Assembly: GCA_020634395.1 (NCBI GenBank)
Contig: JACKBU010000033.1
Span: forward strand, 1 to 39,857
Origin: Ardenticatenaceae bacterium
GTDB taxonomy: Bacteria; Chloroflexota; Anaerolineae; Promineifilales; Promineifilaceae
Direction of reading: 5' to 3'
Length of the DNA stretch: 39,857 bases
Below are positions 6,689 through 15,288 of this stretch, piece after piece; positions within the stretch are counted from its first letter, which is position 1; each line of letters starts with the position of its first letter. Both the position numbers and the translations under genes were made by a program. The notes under the pieces were generated by a model. It was not told the DNA's origin, did no database searches, and saw only the letters and a program-made list of their open reading frames with translations.

Positions 6689-7387
6689 TTATCCTTTTGG
6701 CGGCGCCTTCTGCTCAGCCTCCGCTTGCAGCCGGGCCTGTACCTGCTGGAAAATGTCGTCGTAGCGCCGGGCCACCTCCAAAAAATGGTCGCCAAAGCTG
6801 TCCCAGGTGCGGGCCATCAGGCTGCGCGCTTTCTCCATTTCGGCGTCCATCTGGCCGCGACGCGCCTGGCGTAGCGTGCGCAGCAGGTGATGAGGCAGGT
6901 AAACCACCTGGCGCGCCAGTTCGTTAACCGGGCTGGTGGGGATGGTGTCCAGGGTCTCGCGCAGGGCTTCGGCGGCGGGAACGGCCGTGGCCTCGTCCGC
7001 CAGATATCCTGCTTCGCACATATAATCGAGCAAGAAAGCCCGGTGCCAGTACAGGCTCAACTGGTCAGAAGATTCTTTAATGGTCAGGAAATAAAGCAGA
7101 TTGCGCGAGAGGCGCTTGAGGACCATGATAAGCCCCAGCACAGGCCAAGTGAGGCAGGCTACCAGGCAGCTAAAACGGCCGCGGTTCAAATCCATCCGCA
7201 GCGATGGGCTGAGGGTTAGCCCGTTTCGCCGGGCGATAACCACCGGCATGCGCCGCCGGAAAAATTGCTCAAAAGCGACGTCCAGCAGCGGAATGGGAAT
7301 CAGGATGGAGAGGCCGGCAAAGGTAGCATCGGCATAGACCTGCCAATCGAAGCTAAGGTCAGGGGTGGTATTTTTCGGAAGCGCCAT
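6689..7387 (-). CDS. Unknown membrane-anchored protein with C-terminal coiled coil
   Basis: I do not recognise this protein. From the ATG at 7385-7387 it has about 232 residues. There are hydrophobic segments near residues 20-38 (FAGLSILIPIPLLDVAFEQ) and 65-85 (CLVACLTWPVLGLIMVLKRL), then a charged, mostly helical C-terminal half with Arg/Glu-rich stretches (RRGQMDAEMEKARSLMARTW) and an Ala/Glu/Gln end. This suggests a two-helix membrane protein with a cytoplasmic coiled coil. A TTG at 7460-7462 would add 25 residues and lie 8 bases from the VOC stop. I prefer the ATG, because the extension reads through an ACGGCCGT copy and looks non-conserved. It is directly followed by the thioesterase gene. 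Confidence 0.65.
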   Translation of the reverse strand: MALPKNTTPDLSFDWQVYADATFAGLSILIPIPLLDVAFEQFFRRRMPVVIARRNGLTLSPSLRMDLNRGRFSCLVACLTWPVLGLIMVLKRLSRNLLYFLTIKESSDQLSLYWHRAFLLDYMCEAGYLADEATAVPAAEALRETLDTIPTSPVNELARQVVYLPHHLLRTLRQARRGQMDAEMEKARSLMARTWDSFGDHFLEVARRYDDIFQQVQARLQAEAEQKAPPKG

Positions 7388-7470
7388 ACACTGGATTGTA
7401 ATCAGAAACGGCCGTTTGGGCACGAAGAATTCGCCAGTCTCCCACCCCCATCCTTTGGGCAAACGTGCGG

Positions 7471-7860
7471 TCAGGCGGCCGCAGCCGCCGGCCAGGCCGG
7501 GTCCAAAAAGCGCTGGATTTCGATGAGATAACCGTTTGGGTCGCGGATGAAGCAGTGATAAATGTTGAAGGTTTCGTTTAGCGTGGGCGGCTTTTCAATG
7601 GCGACCCCTTGCGCCTTCAGGTATGCGTGCCAGCCGTCTACGTCTTCGGAAACTAACGTGAGAATGACGCCAGACGGCCGTGCGCCCTCCAGGTGCCGGC
7701 AAAAGCCCAAAAAAGCGGTCGGCGTCGCCTGAAAAATCTGGCACACGCCCTGGTCCAGCACCAGAGGCAGGCCCAGGATTGTCTGGTAGAAGACGGCCGT
7801 TTCCGGCAAAACGGCCGTGTGCAAAAAAGTCACCTGCTGTTGAATCGGGGGGCGAAGCAT
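7471..7860 (-). CDS. VOC-family (glyoxalase/dioxygenase-fold) protein
   Basis: A protein of 129 residues with the paired beta-alpha-beta-beta-beta pattern of vicinal-oxygen-chelate proteins: TFLHTAVLPETAVFYQTILGLPLVLDQG in the first half and DVDGWHAYLKAQGV...NIYHCFIRDPNGYLIEIQRF in the second. The end DPNGYLIEIQ holds the usual metal-ligand Glu. The start at 7860 is chosen because GGAGG lies 5 bases upstream; a TTG four codons earlier would remove that spacing. Members include lactoylglutathione lyases, ring-cleaving dioxygenases and drug-binding proteins, and the sequence does not tell which. It heads the probable operon that continues to the AspT-type gene. Confidence 0.8.
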   Translation of the reverse strand: MLRPPIQQQVTFLHTAVLPETAVFYQTILGLPLVLDQGVCQIFQATPTAFLGFCRHLEGARPSGVILTLVSEDVDGWHAYLKAQGVAIEKPPTLNETFNIYHCFIRDPNGYLIEIQRFLDPAWPAAAAA

Positions 7861-8041
7861 CGAAACCTCCAAGGGGCAAAAGATGGGTCAGCGCCCTAAA
7901 TCAGCGGCCAACCGCCCCCAGTATACAAACCTCTGGTCTTTTGCGCAGGCAGGTTGCCTGATCGCCCTCTGTTAAGTAAGCTTGCGGCAAAACCCACAGG
8001 CAACTGATCCCAATTGGTTGTACCAATCCTTGGAGGACACT

Positions 8042-8860
8042 ATGGAAAATGCATCGACCTGGCTGCAAACCGTCCAGGCGTTGGCCCTTGAGTATGGCCT
8101 GAAAGTTTTAGGCGCGATTCTTATCGTCATTGTGGGCCGGTGGGCGGCCGGTTTTGTTCGGCGCCAGTCGCTTAAGGTGATGGCGCGCATGGAGATAGAC
8201 CAGGTATTACGGGGCTTTGCCGGAAATCTGGTTTTTTACGCGATTTTGGTGATAACGGCCGTGGCCGCCCTCAACACCCTCGGTGTGGCCACCACCTCGC
8301 TCGTGGCCATCATCGGCGCGTCGGCGCTGGCCATTGGCCTGGCACTGGAAGGCGCGCTGGCCAATTTTGCCGCCGGCGTGCTGCTGCTCTTCTTCCGCCC
8401 ATTTGCCGTGGGCGACCTGGTAGAAATTGCCGATCACTTTGGCAAGGTGGAAGAAATTCTCATTTTCAGCTCGATTCTGGTCACGCCGGATAACAAGACG
8501 GTCATCATCCCCAACAGCCAGGTCACCGGCTCGCCCATCGTCAACTATTCCAAAAAGGGCTTGCTGCGCCTGGACATGGTGTTTGGCATTGGCTACGAGG
8601 ATGATTTGCAGCAAGCCAAATTGATTTTGGAAGAGCTTGTGCGCGGCGATGCGCGTGTGGCGGCCGAACCAGCGCCCATGGTTGCAGTTACGGAACTGGC
8701 GGACAGCAGCGTGAATTTTGCGGTACGGCCGTTTGTCACCCCGGAAGATTACTGGCCCGTCTATTTTGACCTGACCGAGCAGGTGAAACTGCGCTTCGAC
8801 GCCGCAGGCATCTCGATTCCCTTCCCGCAGCGCGACGTGCACCTCATCCCGCAAACGTAA
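8042..8860 (+). CDS. mscS: Small mechanosensitive channel (MscS family)
   Basis: A 272-residue inner-membrane channel that opens under membrane tension to release solutes on hypo-osmotic shock. Three N-terminal helices are seen. The pore helix region is SLVAIIGASALAIGLALEGALANFAAGVLLLFFRPFAVGDLVEI, followed by the beta domain (TPDNKTVIIPNSQVTGSPIVNYS) and the C-terminal alpha/beta domain ending ISIPFPQRDVHLI. The usual LQG before the pore kink is LEG here. GGAGGA lies before the ATG at 8042. It is a single gene, divergent from the VOC gene. No gene is seen in the 280 bases after it; that stretch holds one ACGGCCGT copy and the terminator of the next, convergent gene. Confidence 0.92.
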   Translation: MENASTWLQTVQALALEYGLKVLGAILIVIVGRWAAGFVRRQSLKVMARMEIDQVLRGFAGNLVFYAILVITAVAALNTLGVATTSLVAIIGASALAIGLALEGALANFAAGVLLLFFRPFAVGDLVEIADHFGKVEEILIFSSILVTPDNKTVIIPNSQVTGSPIVNYSKKGLLRLDMVFGIGYEDDLQQAKLILEELVRGDARVAAEPAPMVAVTELADSSVNFAVRPFVTPEDYWPVYFDLTEQVKLRFDAAGISIPFPQRDVHLIPQT

Positions 8861-9052
8861 ACTGCGCAGGCAGGGCCGCGGCCAGGAGTACGGCCGTTAG
8901 CGGCAGCCACACCTGCGCCACCGACCGGGTCTCGGCATCGGCAAACGAAAGCAGCATTCTCCATATTTCACCCAGGTTTCAGGCTGCCCAAGAGCCACGC
9001 CCGATGAAAAGACCAAGTCACCGAAACGCCTCGATAAACACCGGAACAAGTA

Positions 9053-9096
9053 GAAAAAAGCAAAAGGGCTGGATACATTAAGGTGTACCCAGCCCT
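9053..9096 (-). terminator. Intrinsic terminator of the DUF4397 gene
   Basis: The arms AGGGCTGGATAC (9065-9076) and GTACCCAGCCCT (9085-9096) pair with one mismatch. On the minus strand the stem is followed by TTTTGCTTTTTT. It lies 44 bases past the stop of the DUF4397 gene. Confidence 0.82.
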
Positions 9097-9140
9097 CTCA
9101 TCAAGATTGTCCACACTCAGAATTGGATCAGCGCCTCGGC

Positions 9141-11051
9141 CTAACGCATGATAATTGGGAAGAAACTAACATGTGTGTCAACATATTTCGCCAGCACAGC
9201 ATTCAGCGGCGGCGTCCCATTGGCAAAGCCGGTGGCAAACACCGTATAAACATCCTGGTTATCTAGAGGAATACCCGGTAATGGCAGCACCACTGTGTTT
9301 GTACCTGCTAAACGAACTTCCAGATCATAAGTCCCCCAGCCAACCGGCAAATAAGGACTGGCCTCTTTGAATTCGTAATCTCCAAACAAAACTGTCCCAT
9401 CCGCCAGCGTAATGTCCACCGCCGGAGCATCTGGCGAGGCATGGACAAAGCGCACGTGGGCAAAACCAACCGCCGGCACCGAATTGTCATCTACCAGCAC
9501 CAACGGCTCGATACTGGCCAGTTCACCAACCGCCGCGACGGTATAGTCCGTGCCAGACATCAGGTCCAGGGTCGCGGAAATGACAAAGGGGCCAGCACCC
9601 ATGTTGCCTGCCGGTTCCACCTGAACCAGATGCGACCCGGCCGGCAGCGGCGCGTAGTCGGTCAGTTCTTCAAAAGCGAGGTCGGCAAAAGCTATCTGGC
9701 CATCCACCCACACATCGACGTTTGGCGCGTCTGGCGACAGGTGGGCCACTTTAACCCAGGCTGTGCCCGCATCTTCAGTGAGGACAGCATTCAGGGCCGG
9801 CGAGCCGCCGGCCAACCCGGTGGCAAAAGCTGTGTAAACTGTACGCTGGGCAAACTCCAGACCATTGAGCGGCAGCACAACAGTGCTGGTCCCGGCTAAA
9901 CGCACCTCCAATGAATAGGTCCCCGAGGGTACAGGCAAGTAAGGGCTGCTTTCCTTGAACTCATAGTCGCCAAAGAGCACAGTGCCATCTGGCAAGGTGA
10001 TGTCTACCGCAGGAGCGTCCGGGGAGGCATGAACGAACCGCACGTGGGCCAACCCTTTACCGGGAATCGTGTTGTCATCTTCCAATACGAGGGGCTCAAT
10101 CGCGCTCAATTCGCCCACGGCCGCCACGGTGTAATCTTGATTGGCCATCAGGTCCAGGGTCGCCGAAATGACTACAGGCGACACCTGCCCGGCAGGCACA
10201 ACCTCGATGAAATAAGAATCAGATGGTAATGATACGTAATCCGTAACTTCTTCATACGCTACGTCAGAAATGGCGACACTGCCATTCACCCATATATCCA
10301 CGTTGGGCGCGTCCGGGGACAAGTGGGCCACACGAATATTCGCCAATCCGGCATCTTCAGCTAACACGGCCTGTAATCCTGGCGTCATGCCTGGAGCGGC
10401 GAAGCCCATCGCAAATACGGTGTAAACGGTCTGATCAGCCAAAGCGATGCCTGGCAATTCCAGGACAACTGTCGAGGTTCCCGCCAGGCGAACCTGAAGA
10501 TCATACGTGCCCGCATCCACAGGTAAATAAGGGCTGGATTCCTTAAATTCATAATCGCCAAACAAAACCGTGCCGTCTGTCAAGGTAATGTCCACGGCCG
10601 GCGCATCTGGGGAGGCATGCACAAAACGAACATGGGCTTTGCCACTAGCCGGAATGGCATTGTCGTCGGTTAAGACAAGTGGCTCAATTGACGCCAGTTC
10701 TCCTACGGCCGTTACTGTGTAATCCGTGTCGGCGGCCAAGGCCACCGTTGCCGAGATCACAAAAGGCCCGGCCCCACCAGCACCCGCCGGTTCAACCTGA
10801 ATTAAATGGGAACCAGCCGCTAAAACGGCATAGCGGCTAACTTCGGCAAAAGGAACATTGGTAAAAGCGACGACGCCATCAACCCAGACATCGACGTTAG
10901 GCGCATCGGGCGACGCGTGAACCACGCGGACGCGAGTTTCACCGGGAGGAGCGGCGACCTCAGCGGCGGCTCTCTGATTAGTGGAAAATATGGCTGCAAA
11001 CAGGGAAATCGTCACAAAGCCAAGAACTATAGGCAAGATTAAACGTCTCAT
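9141..11051 (-). CDS. Secreted protein with six DUF4397 domains
   Basis: The 636-residue exported protein has a signal sequence at 1-31 (MRRLILPIVLGFVTISLFAAI... ending RAAAE). Six DUF4397 domains follow, beginning near residues 39, 139, 236, 338, 434 and 536. Each starts with a (V/A)H(A/L)SPDAP(N/A)VD signature. They alternate between an A type (NVDVWVDG...IQVEPAG) and a B type (AVDITLxDGTVLFGDYEFKE), so the real unit is an A-B pair of about 198 residues present three times. The pairs are so similar that recent duplication is likely. It probably sits on the cell surface, but the function is unknown; no sorting motif or C-terminal anchor is seen, and the end is short (VSFFPIIMR). AAGGAG lies 13 bases before the ATG. 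About 235 bases without a gene lie upstream. Confidence 0.9.
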   Translation of the reverse strand: MRRLILPIVLGFVTISLFAAIFSTNQRAAAEVAAPPGETRVRVVHASPDAPNVDVWVDGVVAFTNVPFAEVSRYAVLAAGSHLIQVEPAGAGGAGPFVISATVALAADTDYTVTAVGELASIEPLVLTDDNAIPASGKAHVRFVHASPDAPAVDITLTDGTVLFGDYEFKESSPYLPVDAGTYDLQVRLAGTSTVVLELPGIALADQTVYTVFAMGFAAPGMTPGLQAVLAEDAGLANIRVAHLSPDAPNVDIWVNGSVAISDVAYEEVTDYVSLPSDSYFIEVVPAGQVSPVVISATLDLMANQDYTVAAVGELSAIEPLVLEDDNTIPGKGLAHVRFVHASPDAPAVDITLPDGTVLFGDYEFKESSPYLPVPSGTYSLEVRLAGTSTVVLPLNGLEFAQRTVYTAFATGLAGGSPALNAVLTEDAGTAWVKVAHLSPDAPNVDVWVDGQIAFADLAFEELTDYAPLPAGSHLVQVEPAGNMGAGPFVISATLDLMSGTDYTVAAVGELASIEPLVLVDDNSVPAVGFAHVRFVHASPDAPAVDITLADGTVLFGDYEFKEASPYLPVGWGTYDLEVRLAGTNTVVLPLPGIPLDNQDVYTVFATGFANGTPPLNAVLAKYVDTHVSFFPIIMR

Positions 11052-11286
11052 ACGAATCTGGTTTCTCCTTCTGTATGGAAATGGGATATGCGATTCAATT
11101 TTGTTTTGAGTTGTCTACAGTGATGGTTTTGGCGGGTTTTGCCGCGGCTACTAAGCTTAGTATAGGGGAGAAACGTGCAATTTCAAGTTTTGTACAGGTT
11201 ATTTTAATGTTTCGCAAATTTTTCAGAAGCAGCGTCGAGCTGCGCCAAAGCGCTTTACAAAGGTTTGAGGGTGCACAAATGAGTCG

Positions 11287-12279
11287 TTAGAGGGGAAGTG
11301 GGTTGGCGGAAACGGCCGTTTCCATCTCGTCCATCAGCGCCAGCCATTCCGGCACATCATCGAGCGCCAGCAATGCCGGCAGCCAGCCAACGGCCGTCGT
11401 CTCGGCCAGGTACTGCTTCAGATGCTTGCGGAACTGGATCAGGCCATCCGGGTCGCCGTAATAGGCGACCATCTCGGCCAGATGGCGGCGCACGGCCGTT
11501 AAAACGTCGGGCAGCGTCAGGGTGGCTTTATCCCGGCGGGCAAAAATCCAGGGATTGCCAATAGCCGCCCGCCCCACCATCACCGCATCGCAGCCGGTTT
11601 GGGCCTTCATGCGCTCAATATCCGCCGGCGTCTGCACGTCGCCGTTGCCAATCACCGGCACGGAAACCGTCTGGCGCAGGTCAGCGATGGCGGCCCAATC
11701 GGCCTGTCCGCCGTACTTTTGCACTTTGGTACGGCCGTGCATGGCAATCAGCGCTGCCCCATTGTCTTCCATAATGCGCGCGATTTCGCGGTAATTTTTC
11801 TGGTCTTCATCCCAACCCAGGCGGATTTTGCCGGTAACGGGCACAGGAAGATGAGTTGACAGCAGGCGAAAAGTATCGGCCACCAGGTCGGGCTGGGGCA
11901 TCATGCCCGCGCCTGCGCCGCGCCCGCTGACCTTACGCGTGGAGCAGCCCATGTTGACGTCGATAATGTCGGGTTCCCACTCCAGCACTCGCTGCGCGGC
12001 GCGGAGGAGCTTGTGGGCGTCGTTGCCAAAGATCTGGATGACAAACGGCCGTTCCCCCGCCTGTTTATCCAGCCTTTGCCCAAAGCGGGGATGGACCCGT
12101 CGCCCCAGCAGCGCTTCCACGGGCACAAACTCCGTGTAGTGCATCGCCGAACCATAGGCGCGGCACAGCGCCCGGTATGGCACGTCGGAATAACCGGCCA
12201 TCGGCGAAAGAATAACATCCCCATATACGGGCACATTGTTTACATAAAAGGTTGGTTCGACTGTCAGCATCTCTGTCAT
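11287..12279 (-). CDS. dusB: tRNA-dihydrouridine synthase (Dus family)
   Basis: An FMN-dependent enzyme that reduces uridine to dihydrouridine in the tRNA D-loop. The 330 residues are a usual length. The barrel start ILSPMAGYSDVPYRALCR is at 23-40. The catalytic cysteine is Cys112 in DVNMGCSTRKVSGRGAGAG (normally NMGCP). The phosphate/FMN region is VIGNGDVQTPAD...CDAVMVGRAAIGNPWIF. The C-terminal helical tRNA-binding part (HLAEMVAYYGD...RKHLKQYL) is present. The dusB-type assignment within the family is by general appearance. Its start at 12279 lacks a clear ribosome binding site. The preceding glycosyltransferase ends 52 bases upstream, behind a hairpin. Confidence 0.9.
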   Translation of the reverse strand: MTEMLTVEPTFYVNNVPVYGDVILSPMAGYSDVPYRALCRAYGSAMHYTEFVPVEALLGRRVHPRFGQRLDKQAGERPFVIQIFGNDAHKLLRAAQRVLEWEPDIIDVNMGCSTRKVSGRGAGAGMMPQPDLVADTFRLLSTHLPVPVTGKIRLGWDEDQKNYREIARIMEDNGAALIAMHGRTKVQKYGGQADWAAIADLRQTVSVPVIGNGDVQTPADIERMKAQTGCDAVMVGRAAIGNPWIFARRDKATLTLPDVLTAVRRHLAEMVAYYGDPDGLIQFRKHLKQYLAETTAVGWLPALLALDDVPEWLALMDEMETAVSANPLPL

Positions 12280-12300
12280 CGCGGCCTATTTTACCAAAGG

Positions 12301-12329
12301 AACCCGGCAGCCGAAACGCCGCCGGGCTT
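12301..12329 (-). terminator. Hairpin behind the glycosyltransferase gene
   Basis: On the minus strand GCCCGGCGGC and GCTGCCGGG form a stem with one mismatch around a short loop, 3 bases past the glycosyltransferase stop. The following run is only TTCCTTT, so termination may be partial and dus could be reached by read-through. Confidence 0.45.
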
Positions 12330-12331
12330 CC

Positions 12332-13618
12332 TCACTGCGGCGCAGCCAGATGGCGGGCGATGAAGGCTATGGCCTGCTCCGTACCTTTCTCGGCGCGGAT
12401 GGCCTCGCCTAACTTGGCCGCCCGCTGCCGCATGAGCAGGTCGTTGGTGGCCGTGCGAATGGCCGTTGCCAGATTAGCCGCCGTCAGTTCCTTCTGCGGC
12501 ACCGGTTCAGGTCCAACCCCCAATGCCGTGATTCGCCTGGCCCACAGCGGCTGGTCGCCAAAAAAGGGGCAGAGAATTGAAGGCTTGCCCGCCCGCAAAC
12601 CGGCGGCCGTTGTGCCCGCCCCGCCGTGGTGGACCACGGCGCTGATGTGCTTAAACAGCCAGTCGTGGGGCACAACATCGATCTGAAAAATGTTGTCCGG
12701 CAGGCGGTTGGTTTCCAGCCCACCCCAGCCGGTAGCGATGAGGCCGCGCTCACCGCTGACCACCAGGGCGTCGATCACCCGCTGGGCGGTTTCGTGCGGA
12801 TTTTTGCCGGCGATGCTGCCGAAGCCAATGTAAACGGGCGGCGGTCCTATCTGCAGGAAACGGCGCAGGTCATCCGGCGGGGTCCAACTGCTGTGTTGAT
12901 CCAGGAACCAGTAGCCGGTGGTAACGGCCGTGTCCGGCCAATCAGGGGGTTGGGGGATCACGTGGCGGCTGTACGCGTGGAGAACGGGCACGGGACGGCC
13001 GTTATCCAGCCGCCGCAGCTCTCCTCTGAACAAGCTGCGTTTCGGCAGGCCCAGGGTCTGCCGCCGCCAGGCGTTGACGATGCCCATTTGCGCCGCTTGC
13101 AGCAGCGGCGTCACCCGGTAGGTGACCCGATTGTACCAACTGCCCAGCGGCCAATCGGGAAAAAGCATCATAGGAAATTCGGCCGTGGCCAGGTAGATGG
13201 GTTGCAGCAGCACCAAAAAACCAGGAATGCCCAGCTTTTGGGCGATGTCGAATCCACCCAGCGCTTTGGGATGGTACAGAATCATATCGGGCTGGGCCGC
13301 CACAGCCGCCTGCCATGCCTCGTCCAACATCTGCCGGAAATGGGGCCGTATCTGCCGAGATAATTCCAGAGCCGAGCGCATCCAGGTCAGCAAACCGCCG
13401 CCGCGCTCCACAGCCATCCCGCCGCTTTCTGATCCCATAAACTGCAGAATACTATCGTCGATGTAGGCATAAGACAGACCGCGTTCGGTAATCATCGGCG
13501 CAAAGCTTTGGCTGGTGCACAGGGTCACCTCGTGGCCGCGCTGCACATAGGCTTCGCCCAGGGCCACAAACGGCTGCACGTCACCGCGTGTGCCTATGGT
13601 AAGCATAAAAATTCTCAT
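12332..13618 (-). CDS. GT1-family glycosyltransferase (sterol/macrolide glucosyltransferase type)
   Basis: A protein of 428 residues with the GT-B fold, of the UDP-glucose:sterol glucosyltransferase and antibiotic glycosyltransferase group. The N-terminus MRIFMLTIGTRGDVQPFVALGEAYVQRGHEVTLCT is diagnostic. The C-terminal nucleotide-sugar region reads PHDWLFKHISAVVHHGGAGTTAAGLRAGKPSILCPFFGDQPLWARRI in two parts, with the HHGGAGTT core and the following FxxDQ aspartate-glutamine pair. It probably glycosylates a lipid or small hydrophobic acceptor at the membrane; the acceptor cannot be read. GAGGAT lies before the ATG. It is divergent from the GNAT gene, and a TATAAT on its strand lies at 13661-13666. 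Confidence 0.88.
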   Translation of the reverse strand: MRIFMLTIGTRGDVQPFVALGEAYVQRGHEVTLCTSQSFAPMITERGLSYAYIDDSILQFMGSESGGMAVERGGGLLTWMRSALELSRQIRPHFRQMLDEAWQAAVAAQPDMILYHPKALGGFDIAQKLGIPGFLVLLQPIYLATAEFPMMLFPDWPLGSWYNRVTYRVTPLLQAAQMGIVNAWRRQTLGLPKRSLFRGELRRLDNGRPVPVLHAYSRHVIPQPPDWPDTAVTTGYWFLDQHSSWTPPDDLRRFLQIGPPPVYIGFGSIAGKNPHETAQRVIDALVVSGERGLIATGWGGLETNRLPDNIFQIDVVPHDWLFKHISAVVHHGGAGTTAAGLRAGKPSILCPFFGDQPLWARRITALGVGPEPVPQKELTAANLATAIRTATNDLLMRQRAAKLGEAIRAEKGTEQAIAFIARHLAAPQ

Positions 13619-13660
13619 GGAAATCCTCGGGAATGTGGAGAGCTTTTCATCGTGGGTTTC

Positions 13661-13781
13661 ATTATAACGTGTTTAAGGGTGACTCGTATCGCCTGGCGAG
13701 GGGAAGGTATAATGCGCAGTCCCATCGTCGCGCCCTTCGGGATCTTACGGCCGTCTCCTTTGCGCCAGCCTCCGGTATAAT
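13661..13781. promoter_or_regulatory. Divergent promoter region with three TATAAT boxes
   Basis: Three exact TATAAT hexamers lie between the glycosyltransferase and GNAT starts: one on the minus strand at 13661-13666 (toward the glycosyltransferase), and two on the plus strand at 13708-13713 and 13776-13781 (toward the acetyltransferase). None has a good -35 hexamer at 16-18 bases, so strength and use are uncertain. Confidence 0.5.
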
Positions 13782-13812
13782 TAGGCCATAGTCTTAGATG
13801 GGAGAATATAAC

Positions 13813-14382
13813 ATGACAACAACGACAAACGACTATTTCTGGCAGGGTGAGAAAATTCGCCTGCGGCCCATGCGCCAAGAAGACGCAGCAGTGTGGCAAG
13901 CCGACGACACGGACAGCGAAGGGATTCGCTTTCTCAGCTATGGCATCGAACTGCCTAAATCAGATAAGGCGGCTGAGGAATTTGGCGAAAAATATGCCGA
14001 TTTCGGCCATAGGGACGAGCGCATTATGTTTTCGATTGAGACCCTGGACGGCGACCTGGTCGGTGGCATTAATCTCAACGGGATCGATCAGAAGAACGGA
14101 ACGTTTAGCATTGGCAGCCGTATTTATCGCGCCTTTCGCGGCCAGGGCTATGGCACAGAAGCCAAAATCATTTTGCTGCGCTATGCCTTCCACGAACTGC
14201 GCCTGCACAAATACAATATCCGCTGCCTGGAAACCAACGAGGCCATGATCCGCCACGCAGAGCGGATTGGCTGCCAGGCAGAGGGCCGCATCCGGCAAAG
14301 TGTGTATACAAACGGCCGTTACTACGACGAACTCCTCTTTGGCCTCACCAGCGAAGAATTCGACAAGCTGCACCACGCCTGA
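13813..14382 (+). CDS. GNAT N-acetyltransferase (RimJ/RimL type)
   Basis: A protein of 189 residues with the acetyl-CoA-dependent N-acetyltransferase fold: RLRPMRQEDAAVW at the start, FSIETLDGDLVGGINLNGID in the middle, FSIGSRIYRAFRGQGYGTEAKIILLRYAF as the pyrophosphate-binding RGxGxGxE loop, and LHKYNIRCLETNEAMIRHAERIGCQAEGRIRQSVYTNGRYYDELLFGL at the C-terminal half (given in family order). It resembles the RimJ/RimL and antibiotic-acetylating branch, but the substrate is unknown. The start at 13813 follows GGGAG at 13800-13804; an ATG at 13798 overlaps that site. It lies 43 bases before pyrF on the same strand. Confidence 0.85.
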   Translation: MTTTTNDYFWQGEKIRLRPMRQEDAAVWQADDTDSEGIRFLSYGIELPKSDKAAEEFGEKYADFGHRDERIMFSIETLDGDLVGGINLNGIDQKNGTFSIGSRIYRAFRGQGYGTEAKIILLRYAFHELRLHKYNIRCLETNEAMIRHAERIGCQAEGRIRQSVYTNGRYYDELLFGLTSEEFDKLHHA

Positions 14383-14425
14383 TCGCGCTGGTCGAGCGCC
14401 AGACAGCCCGGTACAATGGAGCCCC

Positions 14426-15238
14426 ATGAACTACCTCGAAAAACTCCAAGCAATTCAAACACAAAATAACTCCTGGTTATGCGTAGGCCTGGACCCCGAT
14501 CCGGTGCACCTGCGCGTTGACGTTACCAAGTGGGATGAGCCGGTGCTGCCCTTTAATAAGGCCATCATCGACGCCACAGCTGATCTGGTCTGCGCTTATA
14601 AACCGAATTTAGGTTTTTATTTGCAGTGGGGCGCAGCCGGAATCATCGCCCTGGAACGGACCATTGCCTACATTCCCGGGCACATCCCGGTGATTTTAGA
14701 CTGCAAGACCGGCGACATCGGCCATACCCAGGGCGCCTGGGGCCGCGGCCTGTTCGATGAGTGGGACGTAGACGCCGTCACGGTGAATCCATTTGTCGGA
14801 GCAGAAGCCGTGCTGCCTATGATTGGCGAGCGGCCGGACAAGGCAGTTTACATCCTGGCGCGCACATCCAACCCCAGCGCTGCCAACTTCCAGGGCGACC
14901 TGGCTGCGGGGCAAGGCCTGACGGCCGAAGTGCTGCGTCAGAGCCAGACGTGGGAAACAGCCGGGCACAAAGGGTACGTGGTCGGCGCAACTTATCCACA
15001 AGAGCTGGCCGTGGCCCGGCAGATGGCTCCCACCGCCAACTTTTTGATACCCGGCATTGGCGCGCAGGGGGGAGATTTGGCAACGGCCGTGCAGTATGGC
15101 CCGGATGCGGTTGCCGGGCCGGTCATCAGCGCCAGCCGCAGCGTTTTATACGCCTCCCTCCAGGGCGATTTTGCCGCCGCCGCCCGTGCCGCCGCCCAAT
15201 CCTTGCGCGATCAGATTAACGCCGCACGAGAAAGTTAG
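14426..15238 (+). CDS. pyrF: Orotidine 5'-phosphate decarboxylase, type 2
   Basis: Catalyses the last step of UMP synthesis, decarboxylation of OMP. The 270 residues fit the longer PyrF type 2. SWLCVGLDPDP lies at 16-26, the catalytic Lys-Asp pair is in ILDCKTGDIGHTQ (Lys94, Asp97), and the phosphate-binding end is LIPGIGAQGGD. The start at 14426 begins MNYLEKLQAIQ. An upstream open frame overlaps the GNAT gene and is not coding. The TACAAT at 14412-14417 with a poor TGGTCG 17 bases upstream could be a weak promoter close to the start. A strong hairpin follows at the stop. No other pyrimidine gene is nearby. Confidence 0.92.
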   Translation: MNYLEKLQAIQTQNNSWLCVGLDPDPVHLRVDVTKWDEPVLPFNKAIIDATADLVCAYKPNLGFYLQWGAAGIIALERTIAYIPGHIPVILDCKTGDIGHTQGAWGRGLFDEWDVDAVTVNPFVGAEAVLPMIGERPDKAVYILARTSNPSAANFQGDLAAGQGLTAEVLRQSQTWETAGHKGYVVGATYPQELAVARQMAPTANFLIPGIGAQGGDLATAVQYGPDAVAGPVISASRSVLYASLQGDFAAAARAAAQSLRDQINAARES

Positions 15239-15278
15239 AGAAAGCGGTTGGAGATTGAGCAATCTCCAACCGCTTTCT
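15239..15278. terminator. Bidirectional hairpin between pyrF and cytochrome c gene
   Basis: A perfect inverted repeat: AGAAAGCGGTTGGAGATT from 15239 pairs with its complement ending at 15278, leaving a four-base loop. It lies directly after the pyrF stop and 10 bases past the end of the convergent cytochrome gene, so it can serve both. It contains the GGTTGGAGATTG word of the repeat family seen at 1265-1345 and 23500-23543. The T-run is short (TTT). Confidence 0.75.
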
Positions 15279-15288
15279 TTAATGCCTG

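Noticed and set aside
8861..9052. Short gene after mscS
   Set aside because: Only short frames without start signals; one runs back into mscS on the other strand.
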